From Dyadobacter beijingensis DSM 21582 (GTDB lineage: Bacteria > Bacteroidota > Bacteroidia > Cytophagales > Spirosomataceae): DNA of 64,000 bases. Positions 41,283-52,300 of the stretch are shown here, one piece after another. The position numbers and the translations under genes were made by a program. The notes under the pieces are model-generated. The model made no database searches, was not told the origin of the DNA, and saw only the letters and a program-made list of their open reading frames with translations. Positions within the stretch are counted from its first letter, which is position 1. Every line of letters starts with the position of its first letter. The DNA lies in NCBI RefSeq assembly GCF_000382205.1, contig NZ_KB907788.1, forward strand, positions 186,001 through 250,000. The letters run 5' to 3'.

Positions 41283-42002
41283 CTACAATTTCAGTTTGGA
41301 AAGCGCCGAACGATAGGTTTTGCCGATGGGGATAATGGCGCGGTCGCATACCAGTTCCGAATGCCTGAGCTCGCGGATCTGCCCGAGCGACACGGCGTAG
41401 CTCCGGTGTACCCGCAGGAAGCGGTCGGAGGGCAGCTGCTCCATGAAGCAGGATAGCGTCGAAAGCGTCATGTAATTCTTCCCAGGCGTCACGATTTTGG
41501 TGTAATCCTGCATCGCTTCCAGGTAGATGATGTCACGCTGGGCCAGTTTCACCTGGTTATGCCCTTCCTTGATCGTGAGCGTGTCCTGCTCGAAAAGCAC
41601 CTCGTAAGCGTGCGATTTTTGCCGCATTTCCCAAAAATCCCTGATCCGCGCGACCGTAGCCGCAAACCGGTTTTCCATGATCGGTTTGAGCACATAATCA
41701 AGGGCTGAAAGTTCGAAACCTTCGAGGGCGAAATCGGGGTGGGAGGTAATGAAAACGGCCATCGGCACCTCTTCCCGGAACTTTCGGAGCAGTTCGATAC
41801 CGGTAAATGCCGGCATTTCGATGTCGAGGAACACCAGGTCGGGCCTGATGTATTGCTGCGCTTCGTACCCTTCGAGCGGGTTCGTGAACGTGCCGCAATT
41901 TTCGAGAAAAGGGTAGGCGCTTACCATTTCTTCCAGAAACAGCAGATCGAGCGGGTTATCGTCGATCGCTATAAACCGGATACGTGAAGGAGGAGGAGTC
42001 AT
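41283..42002 (-). CDS. LytTR-family response regulator
   Basis: A 239-residue protein. Receiver: Asp14-Asp15, phosphoacceptor Asp60 in LVFLDIEMPAFTG, and LDYVLKPIMENRF. LytTR domain: QRDIIYLEAMQDYTKIVT and FLRVHRSYAVSLGQI. I chose the ATG at 42002, which gives the usual receiver N-terminus; an ATG at 42041 adds 13 residues. It is followed after three bases by its TPR kinase. It lies 134 bases after the surface-protein series on the same strand and is a candidate regulator of it. Confidence 0.9.
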   Translation of the reverse strand: MTPPPSRIRFIAIDDNPLDLLFLEEMVSAYPFLENCGTFTNPLEGYEAQQYIRPDLVFLDIEMPAFTGIELLRKFREEVPMAVFITSHPDFALEGFELSALDYVLKPIMENRFAATVARIRDFWEMRQKSHAYEVLFEQDTLTIKEGHNQVKLAQRDIIYLEAMQDYTKIVTPGKNYMTLSTLSCFMEQLPSDRFLRVHRSYAVSLGQIRELRHSELVCDRAIIPIGKTYRSALSKLKL

Positions 42003-42136
42003 GAAAGGGTGCAGTCGGATTTTTGTACCCAATATATACAAAAAGCATTTGCAAAGTGCTGGTTCCGACTGACAAGCCTACATGATGATTGAGCGAAAGG
42101 TTTTGAGAAGTTAAATTGACGGTGTGGAAAGCGGCA

Positions 42137-42568
42137 TCATTCCGGCACGAGCTCGTACTCGTTTACGGTATTGCCCGTTTTTTTGCTTTCGTTGGTGCGT
42201 TTCAGCAGGAGCCTGCCGGCGGCCGGTGGTTCGGTCAGGTAAAATTCGATGTTACCCGCCGATTCGCTGGGTGGTGGCGTGAGATTTTCGAGGATCAGAC
42301 GGCCATTGTCCGGCGAGAGCGACCATTTTCCCGTCAGCTTTCGGCCGTCGATGTCCATAAATGTGACCTGTTCCTTGCTCGTCAGGTCGAGGCGCAGGCG
42401 GGCGTAGCCGGGGCGCGTGCTGGCGGGGTTGCCCGCGGTGTACACGAGCGTACCGTTTTCCTTCACGGATTGTGCCTTCCAGACGAGGCCGATATTGGCC
42501 GGTTCTACCTGTTTAGGCTGGCAGGCTGCGAGTAATGCAATGGAAATGAGGTATATAAGCTTTTTCAT
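42137..42568 (-). CDS. Small lipoprotein, unrecognised
   Basis: A 143-residue protein starting MKKLIYLISIALLAAC, a clear lipoprotein signal with the lipidated Cys at residue 16. The mature part is about 125 residues, beta-like, with GLVWKAQSVKENGTLVY and RLRLDLTSKEQVTFMDIDGRKLTGKWSLSPD. This is the typical pattern of lipocalin-like small Bacteroidota lipoproteins (inference). It follows the FN3 protein gene by 31 bases and probably belongs to the same operon. Confidence 0.75.
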   Translation of the reverse strand: MKKLIYLISIALLAACQPKQVEPANIGLVWKAQSVKENGTLVYTAGNPASTRPGYARLRLDLTSKEQVTFMDIDGRKLTGKWSLSPDNGRLILENLTPPPSESAGNIEFYLTEPPAAGRLLLKRTNESKKTGNTVNEYELVPE

Positions 42569-42599
42569 GTCAAAACAGTCTGAGGTGAATGCCGGCGGT

Positions 42600-44333
42600 T
42601 TACCGGATGAATACTTTTTGTTTAACCAGGATCTTTTCCCCATCCAGGACCGCCACGTAAATGCCCGGCAGCCAGGCATTCAGGTCGATCTGCATCTGTT
42701 GGGACAGCGGCCAGGAACGGACCAAAACCCCGCGTGCATCGTACAAATGCAGTTTTCCGGAAGCGGGACGGACCAGGGCAATATGCAGGCGGTTGTTATG
42801 GGTGTAAACCAAACCCTCCGGTGCCACAGGCTCGACGCCCGTGATAATGGCGCCGGCCGGTACCTTCGCCACGTCGCTGTAAGGAGATTCACCGTTGCTG
42901 TTGACGGCCTTGACCCGGTAGTAGTAATCGTGAATATCAAGGATTTCGCGGTCGGGAAACTGGATGTTGGCCGCCGCCTGGCTGCCGATTTTTGCAAATC
43001 CCGCATTCGGCTGCTGCGAACGTTCGATGACCACCGTCTCCGCATTGGCCGACAATGCATTCCATTTCAACTGAATCAGGTCGAAGCTCATCGGTGTCGC
43101 CGTCAGGCCGGTCGGTTTGTCCGGCACCGGCGCCCGTGGCGTAGTAGCGCTCATCGTTTCGGAGTAGCCCGACGGCCCGATCGCATTCACGGCGCGGACG
43201 CGGAAATAGTAGGTCGTGAGTTGTTTCAAATCCTTGATTTCCAGGTTTTGTATATTGCTCAAAGTCGATGCGATCTTGGAAAACTGCGTGCCGTTCGTGG
43301 AGCTTTCTATTTCAAAACCCGTCTCATTATCAGACACATCGCCCCAGCTAAGATTGATTTGCTGATAAGAAACCGCCACGGCTGAGCCCGCGCGCGGGGT
43401 ATTAGGCGCGATATCGGGTGTAACGGCCTCCACGACATTGGAATAGTCCGAAAAACCGCCGCCGTTGCGGGCGACCACACGGTACCAGTATTTACGGTTC
43501 GGCTGCACACCGCTGTCGGTAAAATCGGCTGCATTCGCATTCGTTTCACCGATTTTGGAAAATTGGGTACCATTATCCGACCGCTCCACGTCGAAGCCGG
43601 CTTCGTTATCGGCATTGTCCTGCCATTTCAGGTCCACCTGGCCGCTGCTGATGACTTTCGCGGAAAGATTGGCAGGAGCACCGGGCCTGGGAATGGCCAG
43701 GTTAACGCAGCCTTCATTGGAATAGCCCGACTCCCCGCCCGCATTCACTGCCTTCACCCGATAGCAGTAGCGATTGCCGGGTGAAACATTGTTGTCGTTG
43801 TAGCTCAGCGACCGGGCGTAAGGCACCGTCGCGATCGTACCGAATCCGCCGCCATTATCCGAGCGTTCGAGGATGAAGCGCGCATTGTCGCTGTTGTTTC
43901 CCTGCCAGGTAATGGCCACGCCACGGCCCGAAATGTAGAATACTTCGAGGTTACCCGGCGTCGCTGCCGGGGCAAACGGCGTCGTTACCCGTGCTTCGTT
44001 GAACTCCCCGCCGCAGGATTTTTCGCAGTAGGCCTTCACACGGTAAATGTAGGTGCGGTTTTCCTGCACGGTTTTGTCCTGGTAGGCAAATGTGCCTCTC
44101 GGAACGTTGCGCGCGATGTTGGCGAAGTTCTGGCCCGGACCGTCTTCTTTTCGCTCAATCTCGTACAATTCGGCAGTTCCGGGCAGGCGGTCCCACGACA
44201 AATCGACTTGCTGGTACGACACCGCCGTGGCGCGCAGCATCGCGCGCTGGGCATGCCCCGTGGTTGAAAACGCCAGCATGGCCGTGAGGCAGAGCAAGGT
44301 GCTGGTAATGGGGGATAGTATGCGATTGTTCAT
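42600..44333 (-). CDS. Fibronectin type III repeat protein with T9SS-like sorting tail
   Basis: A 577-residue secreted protein. Signal peptide (LLCLTAMLAFSTTGHA-Q) and about five FN3 domains, each with the VDLSWD / FEIERS / YYYRVKAVN pattern. The final 70 residues (LHLYDARGVLVRSW, LNAWLPGIYVAVLDGEKILVKQKVFIR) are a type A T9SS sorting domain. It should be exported by T9SS to the cell surface. It is the fourth gene of the leftward surface series that starts at 55426. FN3 modules here most likely mediate adhesion or spacing. Confidence 0.87.
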   Translation of the reverse strand: MNNRILSPITSTLLCLTAMLAFSTTGHAQRAMLRATAVSYQQVDLSWDRLPGTAELYEIERKEDGPGQNFANIARNVPRGTFAYQDKTVQENRTYIYRVKAYCEKSCGGEFNEARVTTPFAPAATPGNLEVFYISGRGVAITWQGNNSDNARFILERSDNGGGFGTIATVPYARSLSYNDNNVSPGNRYCYRVKAVNAGGESGYSNEGCVNLAIPRPGAPANLSAKVISSGQVDLKWQDNADNEAGFDVERSDNGTQFSKIGETNANAADFTDSGVQPNRKYWYRVVARNGGGFSDYSNVVEAVTPDIAPNTPRAGSAVAVSYQQINLSWGDVSDNETGFEIESSTNGTQFSKIASTLSNIQNLEIKDLKQLTTYYFRVRAVNAIGPSGYSETMSATTPRAPVPDKPTGLTATPMSFDLIQLKWNALSANAETVVIERSQQPNAGFAKIGSQAAANIQFPDREILDIHDYYYRVKAVNSNGESPYSDVAKVPAGAIITGVEPVAPEGLVYTHNNRLHIALVRPASGKLHLYDARGVLVRSWPLSQQMQIDLNAWLPGIYVAVLDGEKILVKQKVFIR

Positions 44334-44358
44334 TGGCTCGGTAACATGATTAAGAGAT

Positions 44359-46347
44359 TCATTTCCAATCCACTTTCACGGGATCGGTAGGGGCGCTTTC
44401 GCGGTTGTCGGTACCGACGGCCACGACATGGTAATAGTACCCGACGCCCGCCACGGCATCGCGGTCGATGTAGCCCGTTTGCGTGCCCAGGGGCGCACTC
44501 ACGAGGCGGGGCTTTTCGGTTTTTTCCGTGTAGCGGTACACGAGGTATTTGTCGGGTTTGGCTAATGGGGCGTCCCAGCTCACGAGCACGCCGCGGTTGG
44601 TGGTCGCGACATTCAGTCCATGCACGGGCAGCACGGCGTCGTGCGGCTGGTAGTAACCTATTTCCGTGCTGAATGCGCTCAGGCGGCCGCCCATGCCGTA
44701 GGCGCGGATGCGGTAGCTGTAATGCACGCCCTGTTTCACGGTGCTGTCGGCGTAGTGGTTGCGCGCCTGGTCTTCTGCATGCTGGCGGTATATTTCCTTG
44801 AATGCCTTTTCATTTTCCGCTTTTCTTTCGATGATGTAGCCCAGTGTGTAGGGATCGATGGCTTTCATGTTTTCCCAAACGAGCCAGGCATTACCCGGCT
44901 GGTCGATCAGTTCGGGATTGAGCGGCGTGGCGAGGCGGGTGGGGAAGCGGGGTTCGGAATAGAGCTCGTTGCTCATCGGGCCCTGGTTGTAGCTCGTGTT
45001 CACGGCCACGACGGCCCAGCGGTAGGCCACGCCGATGGCGAGTTTTTGCACGGGGATCTGGTATTTCAATGCGGCATGGGCCGGGATCATGTCCGAAAAC
45101 TGCTGCAAGGTGTCCGTTTGCCCGGCGGCGAAGTAGATGTAATAGCCGTGCGTGTCGAAATCGGCTGCTTCCCAGCGGAAGGTGAGCGAATCTTGGGTTT
45201 CAGTCAGTTGAAAGTGCGCCGGCGCAAGCAGTGCCGGGCGGTTGGCTTTGAGCATTCCCGATACTTTCACGGACGCGGGCGAGGATTCGTAAGTGCCGTT
45301 CAGCCGCACCTGGTAGTAGTAACCCTGCACCGGTTCCACGGCGTGGTCGGTGTAAGCCGTATCTGTCGCCGCCGCCACGCCGACCCTTTTAAAACCCGTG
45401 TCGAAATCTTCGCTGCGCCATATTTCCACGGCCCGCAGGTCTTTCACCGACGACAGTTCCCAACTGACGGTGATCGCATTGTCGCTCTCCACGGAGCGCG
45501 TGCTGATGCGGTGTATGACGGGGATTTCGTCTTGTGCGCGCAGGTTCGCGAGGGTGAGTGTATCCGAAGCGGCGCTTTCGTTCCCGACGAAATCTTGGAG
45601 ATACACCACATAGGAGTACAGCATTTTCCGGCGCACATTCGGGTCGGTCACGACGAGGAAGAGGGAGTCTCTTTCACCTTTGCGGAAGCCCCATTCGGCG
45701 CCGCATTCCTCGAATCCCGTTTGTCCGAAAGCGGCACGCAGCACCCGTGCGCCCGCAATGTAGGGGTTTGGTTTCTTGATTAAATACTGAATGCTGACGG
45801 TGCGGCCATCGGTATGGCGGCTCACGGACCGTGCCGTGGTGGCGAGTTTCGCGCCGGGAACGGATACCGTGCCGGGATTGTGGTAAACGCCCTCCCTCGC
45901 ACCCAATGCCCGCAGTCGGTAGTCGTAGCGCAGGCCTTGCTGCACGCCGGTGTCGAGGAAGCCCAGCCCGAGCGCTTCCAGGTATTGCGGGTTGGACCCG
46001 TAGCCGCCCAGCGAATCGGCGTGGGCTACGTTCCGGTAACGATCGAACAGCAAGGTGGTCAGCGAGTCGTTCGGGAGCTGGTACAACGGGTTTTTGGCGG
46101 CGAGTACCGTGAGGCGCGCCGTAAGTTCGGCCGCATTGGCGGGGCCTTTGCCGGTCGTACATACGGGCTGCCATTCGGGCTTGTTTTTGCCGGTTTCCAG
46201 TCGCTCGATCACATATTGCGGGCCGTGAAGCAGTTTGTCTATTTGAATAAACACGCCATACGGGCCACCGATGGCTTGTGGCTTTTGTGCCTGCAATGCG
46301 GCTGTGCCAAGGCAGAAGAGCGTGAGGATGCGAATGATTGTTTTCAT
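44359..46347 (-). CDS. Large secreted FN3-domain protein
   Basis: A 662-residue protein. Signal peptide (MKTIIRILTLFCLGTAALQA-Q). An N-terminal unassigned part (residues 22-260) is followed by about four FN3-like domains (ITVSWELSSVKDLRAVEIWRS, LTFRWEAADFDTHGYYIYF, AWLVWENMKAIDPYTLGYIIERK, VLVSWDAPLAKPDKYLVYRY). It has no obvious T9SS tail, as the chain ends in the last FN3 domain. It starts 12 bases after the giant TANFOR gene and precedes the next FN3 gene by 25 bases, so all are one transcription unit. Probably periplasmic or outer-membrane associated. Confidence 0.82.
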   Translation of the reverse strand: MKTIIRILTLFCLGTAALQAQKPQAIGGPYGVFIQIDKLLHGPQYVIERLETGKNKPEWQPVCTTGKGPANAAELTARLTVLAAKNPLYQLPNDSLTTLLFDRYRNVAHADSLGGYGSNPQYLEALGLGFLDTGVQQGLRYDYRLRALGAREGVYHNPGTVSVPGAKLATTARSVSRHTDGRTVSIQYLIKKPNPYIAGARVLRAAFGQTGFEECGAEWGFRKGERDSLFLVVTDPNVRRKMLYSYVVYLQDFVGNESAASDTLTLANLRAQDEIPVIHRISTRSVESDNAITVSWELSSVKDLRAVEIWRSEDFDTGFKRVGVAAATDTAYTDHAVEPVQGYYYQVRLNGTYESSPASVKVSGMLKANRPALLAPAHFQLTETQDSLTFRWEAADFDTHGYYIYFAAGQTDTLQQFSDMIPAHAALKYQIPVQKLAIGVAYRWAVVAVNTSYNQGPMSNELYSEPRFPTRLATPLNPELIDQPGNAWLVWENMKAIDPYTLGYIIERKAENEKAFKEIYRQHAEDQARNHYADSTVKQGVHYSYRIRAYGMGGRLSAFSTEIGYYQPHDAVLPVHGLNVATTNRGVLVSWDAPLAKPDKYLVYRYTEKTEKPRLVSAPLGTQTGYIDRDAVAGVGYYYHVVAVGTDNRESAPTDPVKVDWK

Positions 46348-46359
46348 ATCGATGGATCG

Positions 46360-49300
46360 TTATTCTTTCACCAGGCAGCCGGTGTCGCATTTGGTAAAGG
46401 TGCATTCGGGGCTGATCTGCAAGCCGGGGCTGCCGCCGATCGTGTAGTTGGCCGAGCCGTTGAGTTTGAGGCAGAAATCGGCGGAGGTGCCCGTCGAAAG
46501 CCCGCTGAGGTCTTCGGTAAGCGTCACCGAAAAGCCCGCGCTGAGGCGCGAATCCAGGGTTACCGACACATTTTTGGGACCGGTATCGACGGTCAGCTTC
46601 GTATCCACGCCGCCGTTCACATGCACCTCGCCGCCCGCGCTGACGGAGAGCACGCTCCCGTATGCATAGGCATGCGCGCCAATGCCCATGCCGCCGCCCA
46701 CGGAGAATGCGCCATTGTCGTAATTGCCGTACACGTAGCCGTCCACATAGGCATCCATGCCCACCTTGTAGCCGCCCACGCCGGGCACCGACAGTTCATA
46801 TTTATAGGTATCGATGAGCGGCACCGGTACTTCGCCGATCGCGTAAATGCCTTTGAAACCGCTGGTAAACGAGCAGGGCAGCGCTTTGCGGTGGCTGTTG
46901 GCGAACAGGATCTGCGTCGCCTCGCCGAGTTCGTTGCTGTTGTAAATGCCCAGCATCAGTCCCGAACGCATGGTGACCGGCACGATGAGCGGTACATTCC
47001 GCAGCTCGCCGGTGGCCGCAATGTAGAAGCCGCTGCCATCGAGCCGTACCTGCGCCATGCCGTTCATGAAGGTCATCGTAGGCGGTACCGGGAGGTTCGA
47101 AAGCTGCATGGAGCCTGTCAGGCGCTGCTGGCCATAGTCGTATACGAGGCTCAGGCCGCCCAGGCCGGTATCGATGCCGTCCAGCTTGATTTTTTGTCCT
47201 TCCGCTTTGATCTCGCCGTAGGCCGTGAACGACAGGCGGTTCTTTTCGTCCTCGTCCAGCATTTTGGTAAAGCCCTGCGGCAATCCCGAGAATCGGAGCA
47301 AATCCCATTGCTTGTTGGTTGCCGACTGGTGCACATACACCTTGCTCAGCGCCGACTTTCCGCCTAATGCAACGCGGAGCTGTTTGAAATTGCCGCTTTC
47401 GTTATAGTTCGAAGCGTCTTTGGCGGGATCGGTGAAGTCGGCGAGACTGGTTTTCCATTGCCCCAGCGTCGAAGCATTGGTCAGGTCGATATTGCGGCCG
47501 TGGGTAATGTGGGTTTCATTTTTATTGTGGACCAAAAGCACATTATCCAACAGTAGCCTACCGGGCTCTTCCACGCTGCCTTTGATAGCCATCACGCCGT
47601 CACCGAAGAAAATGGCGGTGGTCTGGCTCTGGTCCGCTGCTACATACTGCCCGGCTTCGAATGTCTGGTAACCCTTCGTCTGGACCTTGTAGCCGCCTGG
47701 TATTTTGGTCGTGAGCTTCACGCCGCTGCCCTGGGGTTTGGAGTAAATGAGGCGCATCGATACGTCCTGCGGCGCATTGGGGATGGCGCTCGACATGCCG
47801 GCATCGAAGGCAAAATAGTCGGCGCCGGTTTCGATGGTCGTCGGGCGTACGTCGATGATATTGAAATACTTAAATTTCTTGCTGCCCGAACCGAATGTGA
47901 CCACGTCCTCGCCATTATCGAGCAATGACAAGGTGGCGAATTGCATGTCGGCGGTCAGGCCCGGGACGGAGTTGGCGGGTAATATCGCCGCGGGCGACTG
48001 GCCGTTGGGTACCACCACTACCGACCAATGTCCTTTCATATCCGAGCCCGTTTGTGCGTCGTAGCCGAAATGCGCCACCCCGCCGACTTTCAGTTTCGCG
48101 ATCCCGGCCAGTTCGAAAGAAGTCGCCGGTGCGACTTCGAGGCGGTAGAAATCGCTGCGGAGGTTGAATTCCTTGATGGGCACATCCACCTTACCCGTTT
48201 TGATCACGCCCGAAGTCGCGTAGAAGCCGCCTTTTTTGTAATCGAGCTTCCAGTCGCGGATCTCCACGCTCCATTGCCCGGCGAGCGGGAAGGTGAGCGG
48301 CGTTTCGCCGGATTTGATGTCTACGGTATTGTTTTTCAAAACGAGGTCGCCGAGGGTCACGGTTAGCGTTTCCGGGTTGGCGTCCTTGATTTTACAGGTC
48401 ATCACCGGGCTCAGGTGTATTTCGTCGCCGATCAGGCGCGAGCCTTCCAGCTTGCTTGTCGCATCGAATTGGAGCAGTTTCAGCTTCATCGGCTCGCCGT
48501 TTTCCTGGGCAATGCCGAAATGCGTCCACTTGATATTGGTTTTCGAAGCGTCGAATGCCGTTACCAGCGGCTTGTCGTCCGCCCGTCCGGTCGCGTCGGG
48601 ATCGTAGAGGAAAAACTGGCCTTTTTCGTAAGACAGCAGGCTTGCTGAAAAGTTGAACGAGTTGTCGATCACCTGCGCTTTGGCCATGATCCGGCCGGTA
48701 GCGGTGCCCGGCGTCCGCACGATTTTGAATTTGCTGAAAAGACCGCCTGGCGACGTCAGTTTCACATTGTATTTCGCTTTGCCCAGGCTCACCTCGGCCG
48801 ACGGGTGGTACACGAGGTTGTTGAGGATACCGGCGTCGAGCTCCACGGTTTCGTTCGCCGGAATGCCCAGCGCGGGGTTTTGCGGATCGGCTTTGAATAC
48901 GACGTTTTTGAAACGCACCTTCACATTTTTGTCCAGGATCGCGAACGGGCCCAAACCGGTGTCGGTCAGGTCCACGTCGCCGCTCGCGGCCAGGGTTTTC
49001 GGATCTATTTTCTCGATCGTCACCGGGAAACCCCATATCGAGGCTATTTTGAATTTCTCGAACGTCGTCACCACGAGTTTGAGCGACTGGCCATTGGGCT
49101 GCGGCACCGCCTGGGTTACGCCTGCACCCACATACGTAGCGCCTGTGGACAGTGCGTTTTTGACCATAGCTTCGATTTTGATCTGCGAGCCGTCAAATTT
49201 GCGCGAAACATCCAGCGAGAAAGTGCCGTCCGGGGCCGATACCGTCGTGTATTTGACGGGGGCATTGCTTCCGGCCGCCACAAAAACCTCCGCACCTGCC

Positions 49301-52300
49301 AGCGGCGTTTCGGTACCGGAGCCGGTTTTCAGCACTACCATGCCTTTGATCGTCCGGGCCGGTTCGAGGCGCACGGTTTCGTTCGCCGCCTTTTTGCTTT
49401 CCTCGTTTTTGATGGACGCCGTGCGCGTCACATAACCCGGTGCCGCTACTTCCACATACAGGTTTTCAATGGACACATTCTTGAACCGCGCTTCCACCAG
49501 CCCTTCGGCATTGGCCGGCCCGAACTCGAAGCCGCTGCCTTTTTTACCAAACAACCGCACATAGCCGCCCGCAATGGCCTTACCCGAAATGTCGTCCACC
49601 ATTTTGAATATGATGCGGTGGTCGCGGTCGTAAAGCCGGATGTCGCCGGCCTGAATATTGAACAGGTTTTTCGCGTCAACTACCGGTTTGGGCAGCTGCG
49701 TTTTGATGTTGCGCTCTTCTCCGAAATAGCTGATGTTGACCGGGAATATTTTAAGCTGGGAGGATGTCGATGGCGCTTTGAGGGCGAATTTCCACGTGCC
49801 GTCCTGGAACTGCGTCTTCACCATATTCCCGTCGTCGGCCTGGGCATAGGCTTCCAGCGAATAGTCGAAAATCGGTTTGACGGCCGGCGCGTCGGCGTCG
49901 ATGGCCCGGCCGGTGATCAATGTATTCGGCTCCATCAGTACAGAAGGGTAGTAGCTGTTCTGGCCGAGCAGCACCTCGTCGATGTTGATCACCGACTCGG
50001 CGGAAGCCTTTTTGGTCATCGGGTTCACGTACACATAACCCTCGGCCTGCACACGCACCTTGGCGGCGGTCCCCGGCAAGAGCTGGAACGGTTTCAGCAC
50101 CCAGCCGTCGTCGCCCGTGATCTGCGTGAGCGTTGTCGGGATGCCCATAAACGCGCCGTTTTTGGTATAAGTGAGGGTTACCGTCGCATTTTTGATACCC
50201 TGCGTCGGGTTGGCCTTGTCCACCACCCGCACATTCACGACCGGCTTGCCCGGTGCCAAATGGCGTTTTACGGTGTCGGATACGAAGGTTTTATACTGCT
50301 CCGCAAACACCGGCTCGTCGTCGAATGTCGGTTTGGGCAGGAGCACGACATCGTTCACTTTCGCGTCGTGCAGCTTGTCGCCCAGCCAGTAGTTGTTCAC
50401 CGTCTGGCAGCCCGTCAGATGGCTCTTCCAGCTATATTCGGGCGAGGGGTGGCTGGCTTTCATGCTTTCATACTGGGCGTCGGTATACCAGCCCATGGAG
50501 GTGTAGGTAGTAGGAAAATTGGGGTTAGGGCGGTACCAGAGTTCCCATTTGGTCTGGCAATTGATCTGCGTGCCGTTCTTATCGGTCTTTTTGGCCTTGT
50601 CCGAACGGTCCTTTTCCTCCTGCGTTGCATATGGCGAGAATACGGATCCCCATTTTTCGCTTACGGTAATGCGTTTGAGCGATACCAGGTTATAGTTGTT
50701 TAGCCCGTCTACCGACGATTCCGTCGAAATAAAATAGGTATCCTGCTCCCCGTTGGCCATCACCATGCGCGGGAACCGGGCGATGCCGTTCGCATTGCTT
50801 TCCGCGGTGGCGATCACTTCGAAATCCTGGTTCTGCAATTTTACGTTGGATTTCACGCCCGAACCCTCGTCGGCAGGCGGTCTGCGGTTCGGCGAAGGAG
50901 GCGCAATTTTCCACCCCTTCGCCCGGAGTACCGATACCTTAATGCCGAACAAATCCGATTTGATATCGGCCTTCTGCTTGTTCACAAGCGAAATGCCCGT
51001 CGTATCCGATTTGATCTGCGTCACAAGGGTGTAGCTTTTCACCACCGCCGTCACCGGCCCGAAGTCGTACGAGCCCTGCGGGACCATTTGCTGGTCTTTC
51101 TGAATGCCGTACGTGTCCGACGGGCTGGCATAGTAGGGGTTGTCCACCACCACCCGGATGCCCCGGATGAACGTTGTTGGAGGGGTATAGAACTCGCCGT
51201 CGCCCGAAGCGGCCGTCGGAGGAAGCGTGCCCAGCGGCATGGCCTTCGTCATTTTCACCTTGAATGTAAATGAGCCATCGGCCGAGGTCACTTTTGTGTC
51301 GAGTATCTGGCTGAAATCCTGGTGGTACGTGTACAGCTCGGCATAATTGCCCAGTCTCGTACCAAAAGTGCTTTTTTCCGAGCCGGCATTGCGATATACC
51401 ACTTCCAGATGCACCTGTGTGTTGCCCAGCGGCTTCACTTGCGCGCCATCCTTGCCGGCATCGGAAAATTTGTAGGCCAGCTTGCCCGTGAATGTCATGG
51501 TAGGCGCTTCCGTCGTCTGGATGTTATAGGTGAATTTTTCAACCCGCGCGGGGGTAGCGGGCAGTTTGTCGTTGGGCTTCATAAAAATCACCGGACTGGC
51601 GTCGTCGGGGGCGAGGCCGCAGTCGGGGCAATAGATACGGTAGGTATCGTACGACGTGCCCGCGTATACGAGGTTGGCAAAAATGGCCCCGAAACCGGCG
51701 TTTTTAGCCTGTAATGGCGCTATTCCGATCATTTGGTAACCTTTTGCTTCCAGCGCCAGGCGCACCTGCAAATGCAGCGGCTCTTCTTTGGCACTGCCCA
51801 TTCCGGAACCCGAGAGCGGCTCGGTGGCGGCGTTGGGGGTTGCATTACCCGGCGAAAACGACTGTATGCCCTGCTTGTTGGCGGCCTGCATGGAGTAGGT
51901 TTTTCCCTCCGATGCTGCCGGTCCCGCACCTTCGAACGGCAGGCGGTATTTATCGTAATCCTTGGCAATGCCGGGTTTACGGTAGATCACCAGGTGCTTG
52001 CCTGCGAGGTCGATATCCGGGGTGCCTGGCCAGTTTTTGTAGGAAAGCTTGGCGGTAACGTCCAGGTTATAGCCCGCGGCAAGCCAGGTAATTCCCTGCA
52101 CGTCGTACGTGCCCTGTTCGCTGCTTGCGATCTGGAACGTGTTTTCGGTATGGGTCTGGTAGTAGCCGGCTTCGGCAATGGGCTGAATGAACGGATGCAC
52201 GGGGTCCACCAGGCAGCGGGTGAACACAGTGTTCGTATCCTGTCCGTGCAGCGCGGTTTTCAGCACTTTGATCGTATAGTTCCCGTTGGCGTCCGATTTG

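Noticed and set aside
48805..50703. 632-codon plus-strand frame inside the TANFOR gene
   Set aside because: Antisense to a gene with clear domain structure; the translation is Arg/His/Phe-rich with no recognisable motif.
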